A stretch of DNA of 64,000 nucleotides from Cruorifilaria tuberocauda. Its lineage: Eukaryota > Nematoda > Chromadorea > Rhabditida > Onchocercidae. The notes beneath the pieces were generated by a model. It made no database searches, was not told where the DNA came from, and worked only from the letters and a program-made list of their open reading frames with translations. The position numbers and the translations under genes are program-made. Of this stretch, positions 31,382 through 45,400 are shown one piece after another (position 1 is the stretch's first letter; every line of letters starts with the position of its first letter). Where the stretch lies: positions 35,866 through 99,865 of the forward strand of contig JABVXU010000190.1 of the NCBI GenBank assembly GCA_013365365.1. Reading direction: 5' to 3'.

Positions 31382-32164
31382 GAGTCTAACGTTGTTAAAT
31401 TGGTCTGCAAAAAGTTAGCGAATTCAAAACTGCAATAATTTAATAAAATTGAATGGAAAAAAAGATGGGTTCATGCGATGATGGAAATGTATTGAGAAAG
31501 TCGAAAAAAAAAGTTATAATGGATTGATCACCAGTATCATTAGAGATTATTATTTCAGCTAAAAGATGCTCTGGATAATTCTGATCCTGAAATTGCAATT
31601 CTAATTAGTAACACTATCTTTTATGAGATTAATTGTTGTGATATTTTTATGTGGGGAAGTTATGTGTTTCACATGAAGAACCATTATTTCTATTAATTTA
31701 AATGATTAGTTACGTGTATCATTCACTTGAAAATTTCATTTTCCCTTATTAAAATACTAAATAGATTATTTGCTGTCTTACCGCTTTGTACATACATAGA
31801 GCTGAAAGAACATTAAGCCGCATGGAGCACTCCATCGGTACTGCATATTTAGTGCCAACTAGAAATTTTCGTTCATTTTTTTTTTGAAAATAGTTTGTTA
31901 AATTTCAATTCCATTAAACGGACAAATCATACTATTTTTGTCCAAAAAATGTTCGGGAAATTGAAATGTAGAAAATAGATTTTTTTAATAATTGAATTTG
32001 GTAAATCATTTTCTTCTCATCTAATTAAGTACTTGCAAGACAGAACCTATCTCAAATAGATTTCAGAATTCTGGAACTTTTTTTATGAAAAGGTATAACA
32101 AAATATGAGAATGCAGAAATGTTTTCAAATTTTCGAAATTTTTGTGTAATAAGATTTGTTCGTT
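31382..32164. other. Intergenic region upstream of the SDR gene
   Basis: About 0.8 kb, AT-rich, between the lectin 3' end and the SDR 5' end. It holds the probable SL or cis acceptor TTTTTGCAG at 31405 and a 23-nt leader. Nothing else is recognised. Confidence 0.5.
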
Positions 32165-35100
32165 TCAGTTGAAAATATAAATTTTTAATCGACGTGGAAT
32201 AGCTAAAAATCGGTAGCATTGTGAAGTGTTTGATTGCGGATTGAAATTTGGATCGATAAATTCCAAATTGGAATTTTGCGAAAAATCACTCCACCGATAA
32301 CCAGCACCACGGAAATACCATAAACCAAATAGAACAGAATGGTGCTGATAAAACACTGGCTGATCCGTTTTAAGATCATCTAGAAGTGAATAAATGTTAA
32401 TGTTGATAGAATATGAGTGGGAAATTTGGAAGTTTAAAATTTTTATAGTATTAAATTTGCTAATTTAAATTAAAACAATGAAGTGTTAACCTTGGAGTTT
32501 TTGTATAATGAATTCATATTCATTTTTTTCACGAAATATGGCTGGATACATTGCAATACGTTTTCGTTGTCCTTGGATTCGACATATTGAATCGTCAAAG
32601 GAATAGAGTTGTTCCTAAAAAGATTAATGTTATAAAATAAGTTACTTCCTTTCTCTTTTTCGTTTTTTGTGATCTTTTTTTATTAAAATTCTAAATTTTC
32701 ATTTATAGTTTGGATGAGACAAGTTTGCACTCAATTAATAGAGAATTGATTGATTCAAAAGTTTTCAAGAGAATTGACTGATTCAAAAGTTTTTAATACC
32801 ATGTGACTTGATATTTTATAGGCGATAGAAAAACAATGAACTTCGCCATCTGCTCCTTTCCATCCGTGATCACCAAGTGCGCACCTTTTTGGATAGTCTA
32901 AACTTTTTTTGTGAAAAGTTTGGATATTAGTTTTACAATTAGTGGTTCTAAAAAGCTAAACATGATACAAGAGTAAAATCAAATAATTAAGAGAGAAACA
33001 AAAATGTAAAAAATAAATGTTTATACAAGAAACTGGCGCAAATTGATTCCATTTTTGATAATGACATACCATAAATACTTAAGTGATAACCCTTACATGA
33101 TAATAAAATAAGTGAAAAGATAGCTAATTAACTAGTTGTTCGAAAAATTAGCTAATTAATCAGTAGACGTTTGAAATTGGAATTGTATAATGAAGACATA
33201 ATTCATTTCTCCTTTTCAATATGTGGGAAATTAGAAATGAATAAAAGTAACTCTGAATTCATTAGAATTTTGACTGATTTAGAGACAAATAGGATTAAAA
33301 ACGGACAAATAAGTAGGGTTTTAACTTATTATCTTACTTGTTATTAACATAAACTTACTAAAATCTTTATCCGATGATAAGCTTGTAACCCCATCATATT
33401 CTTGCTTAGTGATCTTTTGTGGAAAATCCTCAAAATTATCATTAGATATTAGTTGAGAATAATTTGATATGGAAGATAAACAAATATATATATATATATT
33501 TATAAATGGAAAAAGTGATATTTTGGTTCATAATTAAAAATTTTTAAATAAAATAATTACAATAAAATAGCTGAATCCAATCAAATAACGATAGACTGTG
33601 ACTTGTTGTTGGCATTCAAATGCCATAATTTTAACTAAAAATTGTTAATTTTATTTCTCATGAATGATTTCATCTTTTTGTGGAATAAATGAATTTCAAA
33701 GTTAAACAGATTTAATAGAAAAAGTGATAATAGTTTAATTTTATTAAAATTCCATTCATTTAAAAAGAATGAAACAAATTTATAAAATGAGTATCGCTTC
33801 ATTTTTATGACAATGTTGCATGATTTTGATTACATATTCTAAATTAGAAATATTATGGAAAGCACAAAAGTTGATTATGATTTTAAAATATTATTGTTTC
33901 ATGAATTTTTAGAGGTTTTGGAAGAAAACGATAATTTAGTTTGTTCATGAGAGATTTACTCATATTATTATTTTTTTTTTGGACGTATGAAAACAAGGAT
34001 TTTTTGCAGTTTTAAATTTCACTCACAATCATTGTCTTCAATGGCCCACGTCATAAAACGATAACAGTTGGACGTATTTACACGTGGATTGAATGAAGGA
34101 TCGTAAAATGAGCCAAAATCCATAGTAACTGGCGTACCATCATACCAAATCATCTTTCCACCATACATTCCGGATGAATCGTTATTAATAAAACCATTTT
34201 GTCGAATGAAAAATAATCCAAACATTGCTCCGACTAAGCCTTCCGCATATTCCGAATATTCTGAAATCATTTTAAAATCGTTCTAAATTTATAGTTTTAA
34301 AATAAAACAATTCGATTTCATAATTAGTAGATTATATCATTAATTTAATTAAAATGGTTCAAATAATTACGATATATCTTCAATATTTCCGAATGTGATA
34401 TTAAAAAATTTTGAAAAAATGAAAATTAATAGAATTAAAATAATTTATTCCTGTTTTGTCCTCCTCTATTTAGGTAATCAAAATTGAAATTCAAACTTTG
34501 ACATCGAAATATACTGTTTGTTTTAAACTGCAATTTTGATAGATAATTCAGCAAAAAAAAGCAAAGAAAAGGTTTTCGTGAAATAACAATGAATTAATTT
34601 CATACTACAAAATATTCTAACAATTACTACAAAATCATCTGCTGAAGAAACATGCACTTTCTATGTTTCTACATGAGTTTGTGTGGAAAATTATAATCCT
34701 AATCGTATCATTTTTATCCAAATTATTAGTTGATATCTAATTTCTAACAGGAAATAGTTTCCGTCAGAATTTGATTTTAAACTACCGAATGATAAAATTT
34801 CACTGATTCAATATTATCCTTTAACTGTAGTTACTATTTCTACATCCGTTAGCATAAGTTTAACTCTACGGATGATATCATTTATCAGTCTTCCCAATAA
34901 ACTAATTTAGATTAATTTTTCGATGAAATGCTGAGAAAGAACATTGATAATAAATGAAGCTTTAAATTTTTATTAAAATCTTTCAAAATTATTTCATTTC
35001 ACTTGTTTATTTATTTATTTATTCATTTTACCTATAAATAAATGAAAAAATCAAATTACTTTAATTCACTCATTAATAATAAAGAGATGAAATTATAAAT

Positions 35101-35974
35101 AAACTCACCAAGTAATGCAGCATAATGAAAATTACGTAAATCTTCCAATGTTAGTGCTATTGCTTCCGTCACATTATTTTGCTTGTATTTTCGTACAGTA
35201 CGCTTGAGGGCATTTTCAGCGCTAATATTAAGACTTACCTATTATGAAAGTAAATGAAATCAACGATTATATATTGCTTTAAAAAAGTTTCATATGATAA
35301 TTAAGCAAATAGAAAGGAGTAAAGGAGTAATGTCAGAAAAGCAACCAATAATTAATTATTCTAATACATTTTTTCTTCAATTCAGTTATTGCAAATAAAA
35401 TAAAAGGTTATCAATGCTTTATCATTATCTTTAATTTCACTTTTCAACAGTTATACATATCACGTTAAATATTTTAAAAAGAAATCCACACCATTTAATA
35501 ATGATAATTTCCTTATCAGTCTAATGTTCTCAACTTATATCTATAATTATCATTTAATTTATGTGAATCGTTTGAATAAGAAAAATTAATTTAATCCAAT
35601 TAATTTCCAACTATATTCATTCAGATAAAATTATATTCATTCAGAAAGAATTCCAGATAAACTAACCTCTTTTATTGGAAATCGATGAAAATAGCAAATA
35701 ACTTTTTGCTTTTGATTCATTGAGTAGTAACGATAAAAAGCACGGCCATTATAAAGACAACCTGAAATGAATAGCAAAAATTATTCAAGCTTTTAATTTT
35801 AAAATTTAGTATTACATTCAATTTATCACTGACCATTGAATGTATGTTAATTATCATTGTTACAAATAAAGTGCAAAAATCACGAAATTGAAACAATTTA
35901 AACTAACGGGAAAATTGAACGCCATTTGTGAGTATTATTGAAAGATACAGTAAAACAACCGTTAGTAAATTCAT
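32165..35974 (-). CDS. Secreted protein with two C-type-lectin-like domains
   Basis: Nine exons give 354 residues: 35974-35908, 35761-35667, 35238-35109, 34260-34027, 33634-33603, 33428-33359, 32897-32800, 32614-32491, 32379-32165. The start MNLLTVVLLYLSIILTNG is a strong signal peptide. The first domain runs from GRAFYRYYS past GLFFI and MIWYDGTPVTMDF to SNCYRFM, and closes with MAFECQQQ, which is encoded by a 32-nt exon. The second begins at CALGDHGWKGADGE and continues through CRIQGQRKRIAMYP and LFGLWYF to SQCYRFLAI. It then stops after a short tail with no visible closing cysteine. The usual Ca2+-binding EPN/QPD and WND motifs are not seen, so sugar binding is doubtful. A role as a secreted recognition or surface-coat protein is inference. 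The small exons were placed by phase and by domain completion. Confidence 0.75.
33603..33634 (-). other. 32-nt microexon of the lectin gene
   Basis: It is flanked by a TTTTTAG acceptor and a GTCACA donor. It is the only solution I found that keeps the frame between the exons ending at 34027 and starting at 33428, and it supplies the last cysteine of the first lectin-like domain (FECQQQ). Confidence 0.55.
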
Positions 35975-36801
35975 TTACAATAAACAATAACACTTTTACC
36001 TAATGCACTATCTTTTTATAACTGATTCAATCAGTAATGAGAAAATAATGAATATCAATATTAATATGGCTGATAATTCTTTTTAGAAATTAATCATCAT
36101 AATTAAATTTTTAATCAATTTTTAAAATTAATATTTGAAATTAATTTCTGACGATTGAAATATTTATTAACTTATGCTGAAAATTACTGATTCAAAATAA
36201 CAATGATCAACATTTCAGTTCGTTCAATTTGATTGCATTAATCATAAGTTATTGAATAAAAGAGAATTAGTATACTTTAATTAATTACCGTTTTTAATTA
36301 TGTTTTATAATTATACAATTGAATTTTGCTGCGTTTTGTCGAATTATCGTATTTTATTCGTAAAAAAATCACGCCACATGGCAATGTTTTTTATAGCAAT
36401 AATTCATCGTAATCAATCATATCTCATGATATCTCCGATAATTCATTCGGTAATAATAAACAAAATTTCTTTTGGGTCAATTGTGAATCATGATTACTTG
36501 AAGATATTATTGTATGAAAAAGATGCCAATGCATAGAAATATATACTTAATTAATGAAATTAACATGAAACAATGATTATAATTTATTTTTGTAAGTAAA
36601 TGATTACTTGAACTAATATAGATATAAATATAATTATGCAAGAAAGTAGCGTTATTTTATGATTAACACGAATGAATTCCACCGGTTTGGCAGTTAGAAT
36701 GCAAATTGAAATGCATGGTGCAAAAAGTGTTTTCTCAGATAGCAACTGTCGTTTGTTCAATAAACGATCATCGATGATTACACGTACGTATTAGCCACAA
36801 T
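35975..36801. other. Intergenic region between lectin and phosphatase genes
   Basis: About 0.8 kb of AT-rich sequence upstream of the lectin signal-peptide exon. It should contain the lectin promoter and the phosphatase 3' UTR. No coding signal is recognised. Confidence 0.5.
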
Positions 36802-39800
36802 CTATTTAGCTTGAGTAGATGACGCACCGCCTCGAAGACGTGAAAGTGTATCAAAATCTTTTGAAAAGCTCGCAATTTCATCTTTTTTGATGAGCTGAAA
36901 GGTTCCCTCTTTCTTTCATTATTTTAATTTCAACTTTTCAGCAAAGTAAAGAGTTATTATAATGAAATAAATAAAAGAACAAAAGATGAAATTAAAGAGA
37001 GAAACATACTTTTCGATTTTCCGAAAGCGCTAAAATGCAGCGATGTATGTAAACGTATTGAATGTCAGTTTGTACGGAACCGTGACGTTGAAGACGAAGT
37101 TCTCGAATTACATCACGCATGGTGACTTTCATGCCGTCATTGAACATCGAGTCTGCTATATCCAAACCAACCACTGTTCCTGTTCGACCAATACCTAATA
37201 ATTAATTAATTAATGAAACATTAAGTATCATATGTAATATTTTTTCTTTATAAATTTTTGGATGTTTTTTTCCTTCCTTAGAATATTTTCCTGAATAATA
37301 TGTAGCACAAAACAAATATTTATAAGGATTACTTGTATAAAATTATCCTGAAAAATAGAATTTATTAGAAAGAAACACTGGAAAATAATTAGTTAAAATT
37401 ATTAAAGAATTTAAAAACTATAAACTTCTAAGTTTAATCTAAATCGATCAAATAAACTATAAAACATTTTCCTCATGAATTGCTTATCTTTTTTTGTCAA
37501 AAAATATTGTAATTAAGCGATGAAAAATACCCGCAGAACAATGAATTACAACATGTATTTGATTTTTGATTCGTTGTAAAAGTCGAAATGGTGCCAAGAA
37601 ATTATTGGGCACACCACGATCAGGCCAATCATTCCAAGCAATATGTTCCAGTGTTAAATTTTTTGTTCCATTAGTTATAACCAGATTGCTAATTGTTAGC
37701 ATCTTTTCTTCTTGAATTACTCGATTGCATGTTACCTTTAGAATTCCATATTCTTTCTATAATGAAATAAAAACACTAATTAATGTTAAATAACTGATAA
37801 TAATAATAATCGTAATAATTATATTGATGATAATAATAGCAATAATAGTGATAATAACAATAACAGTAATTAATGATAATATTAATAATAATAGAAGTAA
37901 TGATAATTAGTAGTGCCAATAATCTTAATAATAATAACAATAATAATAGCGATAATAATAACAAAAGTAATAATATACTAAATAAGAAAGGGAAAATATT
38001 TTTTATATGTTTTAAACAAATAGTTAGTAATGAGAATTTATTGATTAATTGATAAGTTGTTAAAAAGGGAATATTACAGTTTCGCCTTCTTCAGCTGGCC
38101 AATACTGTTCACATTTCTTTTTGCCACATTCGATGACATTACAAAGCATAATTATTGAGCGACAACTTTCTTGCCATACCATACGCCAGAAATCTTCCAC
38201 TGTATTCTCTTTTGGTGCCTTTAATAATTAGTCGAACTATTAAAGGTGATATGTAAATAAATAAGTTAATCTAGAATGTAGAACTAGTAATCTTACTAAA
38301 ATTTAATTTTATCTTTTCAAATCTAAGATAAGTAATCTTTGTTAGAATTCAAGATTGTATTTTAAAATCCAGGATTAGTAATTTTTATTAGAATTCGGTA
38401 AAATGATATATTTTAAAGTCATAGATTTTAAAAATCTTTGAAGATAAACGCTAGGATTTGAATTTTATTCACATTACATGGAAGTTCTAAAAATTTAATA
38501 ACTAATGAAATTTCTCGAAAATTATTATTGAAAATATGTCTAAAAAAAGAAAAGTTTTTTGAAAAATGAAAAAAAAAGGATGATGATAATGATAAGATTA
38601 AATAGATACACCTGTGTACAGATAAACCGTTGTTTGATAGAGACTACATCAACCCAATTTGCATGGATATAATCATTTGTTTCCGGTGGGTAATTAAGCA
38701 CAACTCTTGTCTCATCAATACAGAATACATCTGGAAGAAGAATCCAATTAACTGGACAATTTATTTTGTCCAACAAGGATTATTGTTTATGCTTATATGA
38801 AGTTAATCTTAAATTTACATTGATATAAGCTCATTAAACTAGGAAGACGAGCAAAATACATGGATAGAAATTGAAGCTAAATTAATTCTTGATTAACCCA
38901 ACTATCTAAATAACCTTTATATCTGTTTTTATCCGGATTTTTATCGAATGCAGTTTTAACCAATTGAGATGGCGGTACGCTACTTGCTCGTATTTCATTA
39001 AACTCTTTCATCAAACCCTGTAGAAATTATGGAATTACATATTTACATAAAATCAATGATAACATAAATTTATATCATTCATATAATACTATTAAGAATG
39101 ATTACCACGACTAATAACGAATGATATATTGTCGAAGTATGTTTAATTTATGAATTAGTGAATAACACAAGGAATAAATAAGCGATATTTAATTAATAAA
39201 AATTGAATAACAAATTGTTTGTTCAAAATAAACAGCAATATTTATTATTCTTTTTTGGAGGATTACTCTATGATATGCAGTGTATTGCATATCCTGGCAT
39301 CATAGGTGACGTGCGTGTTACGTGTCATATTCAAATAGTAGTCTACAAGCACTAGCTTTAACGTTTGAAGAGAGCAAAGAAAAAAAATTGAGTCACTTGA
39401 AATTTAAATGTTTATAGTGAATAATTAATTAATTAATTACTCAAAATTATTATTTCTTTTACAAAAAAAAGTTAAGAGAAAAAATTATCATCCAAAAAAA
39501 AACAATTTCTCTTTTCTTTTATGAATAATAGTTTTTAGATAATGATTTTTTTCTTTTAATAGCATTAGAATTTCAAAGAGATGATGAAAAGAAGAAAGAA
39601 AAAGAGAGTAAGGATGAAAAAAAAAAGATGGAGAGAGATGAAGATTTCAGAGAGAGATGAAGAGAGTAAGAAAGGGAGAGAGAGAGAGAAAGAGAGGAAG
39701 AGAGAAGAGAACATTTATTTATTTTTTAATTTACTCATTTTTCATTTATTTAATTAATTAATTCATTCATTTTTTCACCTGAACTCCAGTAGCAACAGTA

Positions 39801-40250
39801 GTTGTGCAAAAATCTTTCATTTGAACTATCATATCCTGATTTCGAGGTCCCTTTCGAAGGATAGCAAATCGGCGACGACCTGGTCGAGAATCGCGCTCCA
39901 TTTGTGTTCCATCTTCATCCGCGATATCTGATAATCAATCATATTACATTTTATCCTGTATAAACAACGAAAAAACAACAAATGGAAAATTTTTGAATTT
40001 TAAGAGTGCTAATGCCAATTAATTATGGATGATAACAATATGTTTTATTAAATTTTAATTATGCTTACTTTCGCTAAAAAATTTTCAATTCAAAATTTTC
40101 CCGTCATTACCATCTGATAATTTCATTTTATTCACCTAATTACCAATAAAGATGCTATTATTAAAATGATAGGATAAAATTTTACGAAATTCAATATACA
40201 TAGGTTAATACCCCTTTTGGACCGTCGTCTTACTGATTTCTTTTTGCCCA
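36802..40250 (-). CDS. Single-domain protein tyrosine phosphatase (5' end not resolved)
   Basis: Classical cytosolic-type PTP that removes phosphate from phosphotyrosine. Exons: 40250-40212, 39927-39779, 39017-38915, 38730-38612, 38218-38078, 37756-37531, 37194-37010, 36894-36802, about 350 codons in all. Motifs in order: KNRYKDV, the substrate-loop-like NDYIHANWVD, FICTQ|AP, EDFWRMVWQE, the WPD loop (WPDRGVP), and the signature HCSAGIGRTG with the catalytic Cys. Arg and Thr are also present, so the enzyme should be active. The N terminus is strongly basic (KKKSVRRRSKR, RPGRRRFAILRKG). The exon at 40250 has no ATG in frame. Either a first exon lies farther upstream in 40.3-42.4 kb, or translation starts at the Met in TQMERD. 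C. elegans has a large expansion of compact PTPs of this kind, many of them sperm-enriched, but expression here is unknown. Introns contain AAT- and GA-rich simple repeats. Confidence 0.88.
37796..37975. repeat. Imperfect AAT/ATA trinucleotide tract in a PTP intron
   Basis: About 180 nt of interrupted AATAAT units, with occasional GAT, CAA and AGT variants, lies between two PTP exons. On the minus strand it reads as a false Leu/Ile/Tyr-rich frame. Confidence 0.8.
39574..39712. repeat. GA-rich purine tract in a PTP intron
   Basis: An almost pure purine stretch on the plus strand, with GAGAGAGA runs. On the transcribed minus strand it is a polypyrimidine tract inside the intron after exon 39927-39779. 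Confidence 0.8.
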
Positions 40251-42471
40251 CTGAAATGAATTTCTTACGTTAATCAATCAATCAATATTTAACAAAAAGA
40301 TCAATGTGTTTGAGAGATAAAAGCTCTCGTACTGAAACGAATTCTCAATTATGCGTCCATGCGAAATTACTTCAATAATTATCATTCTTGAAATTTCCCA
40401 TAAAAAAGATTTAAGTTTGAATAAAAGGAATAAACTGAATCTATCTGTCAAAATAATTGTTAGAAAGGTCACTTGATTACAGTTAGGACAACAAAAGAGG
40501 AAATGAGATGAAGTTTGAGTTATTCATTTTTCTCTTAGGCTCATTTTTTCAAATTTCCTATGAAAAAAGATTTAAGGTTGGAATAAATTGAAAAGATATA
40601 ATTTGATACTTTGCCGTTACCGCCTTCTCAACAAATCGTTTATGATAACAAACGAACCGCTACACAATCAAACTGAAACTATCAATAAGCGCAATCAATT
40701 AAAATAATTCATTATGAAAGCAAAAATCTCTTCCTTCACATATTCTTCTAAATTAGCTAAGTTGTTTGCATGTAAAGTTAAGATTAAATTTAGTTCAAAA
40801 AGTGATATTTATTATAACTCATGCAATTATTTATGGATTAATTAAAAGGAAAATTAGCAGTAATCAAGGTATTTCAAATAAAATGGTCAAAAAGATGAAA
40901 TTTTAAGGCCATAGAAGAATATTGTCCATTAACAACAATATCAATTAATTTTTAACTTGATATGACGTGGAAATTCAATGTATGAAAACAAGAAAAAATC
41001 GTTATGATCAAATCGGAAAAATGACTATCACGCAAAACTGATCAGCACGTAATATAGCAAGTTGATCAATGTGAAGAAAGAGATGGACGGAATTTCCTCT
41101 GTGAAAATAATCCAAAATCTTTGGATGGATTATAGAAGTAATCGATGATCGAATATTTGATTCAGTTTTATTCAGAAATTTCGAATCCATATTGCTATAC
41201 AAAATAAATTTATTCAGTTCCCATTGATTCCGGCTATTGCATTAGCCTATGAATTTTTGATATTCTTTTCAAATTTTCAAACTCAAAAGTATTTTTCAGA
41301 TATTAAATTTCATCTTTATTTCATTTAAATGCAAGTTTCGATTTTCTTTTACAGATAGCATAAACAATATTTGTATAATGAATTTATGAACCATATGGAT
41401 TGTTTGGTTCACAAAAAATTCTGCACGAAAAGAAAGCGGATTTTTTATTTGAAAGGAATTGGGAATAAACATTGTGAACCGGTCATCAAATATATATATA
41501 GCAAGAAATACAGAGCAGTTATCCAAGAATGGCTGCTGGCTAGCTAATTTCGACGAATCTTGTAGAATGTGGTATCATATGGATCCGTGAAAGGAATATC
41601 TAAGATATGTGCAAAGCTCGATAAAAGAGTAGAAAAATACATTTTCAAAACAACACAAAATCTAAATAAGGCTGCGTTTGGTAAATGATAAAAAAACAGT
41701 ACATAGCATTCGGAATCTGGGATCCATTTAAATATTCCCTCATAACGTTTCATCATCACTGCTGGGATGATGAAATTTCAAAAAATTTAGACTTGTATAG
41801 ATTATAACAAAACTATGAATATCTTGCTCAGATCAATCTTTCATATTAAGAAACAATTATTGTTAGTAATCCAGGTTATACACAATAATCCAATAATCCG
41901 GCTTAAGTATAATAATCCAATACGTAAGCTGGAATAATTATCGAAAATACAAATTTAACAAGTCACATATAGCATCAAAACAAGTATACATGCATGCACA
42001 AATTAAGCATACTTCACAAATGAATGTGAGCCTACTACAAAAATTGAGAGAAAATGGTTTATAGATGAAATGATTACCATTTCTCTACCCAAAAATTGAT
42101 AACTAATAATCATCAGATTTCCTATCCTTTTTATTAAATCATATCAATTTGCAGCGAAAAAATTTTCCATAACTTTCTAACAGAAAATTTTTATTCTATT
42201 AAAAAGAAAAGGAAAAAATTTTTGCCAATTATTCGTTTATTTTCATAGTTGATAAGCAAAAATTAAAAAACAATACTGCGAGTAAGAGCAAATTTTCCTA
42301 ACAGCACTAGTTGAAACGAAAGAGTATGTAATCCTTTTTTAGGATGTTCCTCTTCTTCTCTTTCGATTGAGAAATAAAATCTAAGCCATTTAGATATCAT
42401 GATGAAATCATGATTACGATAATAGTTACCGGTTGAAAAAAAAAGACAAAAAAATGAAGGATCATTAGATG
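40251..42471. other. Region between PTP and Numb, probably holding the PTP 5' end
   Basis: About 2.2 kb. The missing PTP start exon may lie here, but I could not find an ATG with a phase-1 donor that I trust. Several short frames on the minus strand lack signatures. Confidence 0.4.
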
Positions 42472-45400
42472 TTAAATTTTCACCGCACTTGATCCTGCAT
42501 AAAATGGATTGGTTGAACGAACTGGATATGTTGTCGCAACATCTACAGCTAAACGGGACCACCTAACATCGAATGGATCACTTTCGTCCGGTTTTTCAGA
42601 TCCGCTGTTATTCATACACTCATTCATTTGATCTAAAAACCATTGTACTGCAGAATATCATAACCAACAAAACTCTCTTTGTTAATAAGAAATTTGATAA
42701 ATTACATCATGACCGGTAGGCATAACAAAAGTTTAATCATTAAAAATATTTTCAAATTACAGTTAACTAGCACTGACTGATGATAAAATAAAAAGTCTGA
42801 ACTGGTCGACTACATGATATGTGATGTTGAAATTTTTACAGACTACACCCCACACACAACTATCAAATTGATTGCAAATGAATTTTCACTTTTCTACCCA
42901 GGAAATTTTCTTAGTGTTACAATTATCTATCGATATGTAGAAATATCGCTTATCCCTAGTGATAATTATAATTTTATGAGAAAAAGAAACTTCATTGCTG
43001 AAATAATGATGCCAAATTTAATTAAAATTTCTCAAACACTGACTATCTTGCTTTTGGCTTATCTGAGAGTTTGACAGCAACGCGCTGAACACTGGCTGAC
43101 CGAAAATATCAATCTCAGATTCTGCTGATGATGACGGTATGGCTGTAGCATTCTGGAAAATGATATGGAGATTTCACGAACGAAACAAAAAACGAGTTTG
43201 TTTCTCACTCTGACTGGACCACTTCAAGAAGCATTCGATTCCTTTGAGAAAATTGTTAAATATTGGAATTGTGATGGATAAATTTAGCCGTCATTACTGA
43301 ATACGTTCTTTGAATCCCTTTGCTTAGTTTATCATACATCTCATCAATCATTCACAGGTTTAAGATGCATAACTTGACATGAATCTTTGAAACTCTAACT
43401 CTGTAAATTACCTGCCTTATTAATGTTATTTATACACTAAAAAAAATACTGAGCCACTGGTAGAGCTCTGTTATCAAATTCAGCCTCACCTTGTCCACAG
43501 ATGAAAAGTTTTCGGTAGTGATAGGCAACTCGTATTGCGAAAAGTCACTGCTGAAACGGACTGCTGAATCTGCACTCTGAAAGGTTGACGAACTTCGCAG
43601 CGGTGGAAGTGGATGATCTGGTGGCGGTCCACCTGAAGTAATAGACATCAAATTTATAGATTAAACACGAAAAATTAGTATTACTGCGTGTTATCACGTG
43701 CCATTTGTCCATCTCATGGGAAAAAATCCCAGAAATAAGTTTTGTAATATAAAAATTATTTCATTCTAAAAAACTCTATGAAATTTGAATTAAAGAAAAG
43801 CGTTAGAAAGAATTTGACGAAAATAGTCATGATAACGAGTCAAGTAAACCTCAGCTAAACATCTATACAATTTAATCAACGAAATTATACCGTATAAGCA
43901 CTGATTATAGGGTAAACTGCATGAAATCTATTAAATTAAATAAAAAATAACACTCGACTTACAACATAAAAGCGGAAATAATGAATTAAAAAAAGATGGG
44001 AAGTAATTTGATAAAGATGGGAAGGAAGAAATGTAATTTAACCTTAATAATTTATGAAAAAAAATAAAACCTTTATTTATAGCATAGCCTGTCATGCTGA
44101 GATCACCAGTATTTCTGTTTGATGAATTTAGTGAGAGTGATGATCGCAATGTTTGTTCCAGCCATTCATCAGCTTTTGATTTCGCTGTCGATGGACATGT
44201 TGACATAGGACTACTTAACCTACAAATGATATAATTTGATAAAAGAACAGCTATTTTCATTTCTCACCAAATTTTACTGTTGGCTATCTCTTTATCTGTT
44301 TAAGTTATTTTATAAATCTAGAAAAAACTGCACTTTATTTTAACGCACTTGTATATTCTCATTGTTGTTTAATTTGGAATAATCGATATTAAATTTTCAT
44401 CATTTCAATTAGAGATTGTTTTTTGAGTATTTCTTTTCACTCTATCGTTTTTATCAAAGTTCATAAAAATCTAGCATACACGCCAAATATAACAAATAAA
44501 TGAAACAATTCTTGATAATTCACATTATTATTAACCTATCTGACAAGAATACACAAAATTTAAGAACTAAGTATTTCGCGACATGATTTCTACCACAGTT
44601 TGGAGGTCCATAACTACGCAATTTACCAATTACAATAAAAGTATACAACGAAATTACCAGGATTCCGGTCCACTAACATTTGATGAATAATTAGTTTGAA
44701 CTTGTAATGGAGAGTTCACCGAATTATATGTTTGAGTACTAAAATCATAGATGTTAGCATATGGCGCAGCTGTATACGACAACGATTGCCTGAAAATTAC
44801 TAATGGTAAATGCAAAAAAGGAATTGGAAAACTGGAAAAAAAGTGAATGAATCATTAACATTAAAGAGAACACAAAAATATTACTAATCCACTAAAAATG
44901 GTATTCTGAAATGATGTTTTTTCACCTAAATCCATTATATTTCGCTGGACAATACGGAGCATTCTCGAAAGTGCTTCCTTCATTCAATGCACCATCATTA
45001 AGCCAGCTTTTGTTTTCGTCATCTTCAAAAATTGGCTCACTTTTCTCTATAACTGTTGCAGATGTTTGTTGTTGCTAAAAGAAACCGATATTTTGTATCA
45101 TATGGATAAAATTCGAAAATTGGCTTTAATCAAAATTACCAGAAGAAGAGAGAATATTATTTTAATACCCAAAAAAAAATGATATAAAATGTTTTACAAA
45201 CCATCTTAATCGAAGAATCTGGGTATGTTCGAAGTGAAAGTTGCCGGTGAAACGAAGCAGTGTTGGTGATGTATGAAGCAGGAGCACGCAGTGATCCCTT
45301 AAAAACATGCGGATATTCTAAATATTTCTAAATATTCTAAAAATATTCACAAAAAAGTTTGTGAATAATAAAATTAATTATTTAAATTATTTTAATAATT

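Noticed and set aside
37776..37964. Leu/Tyr/Ile-rich ORF on the minus strand
   Set aside because: It is a translation of the AAT-type simple repeat in a PTP intron.
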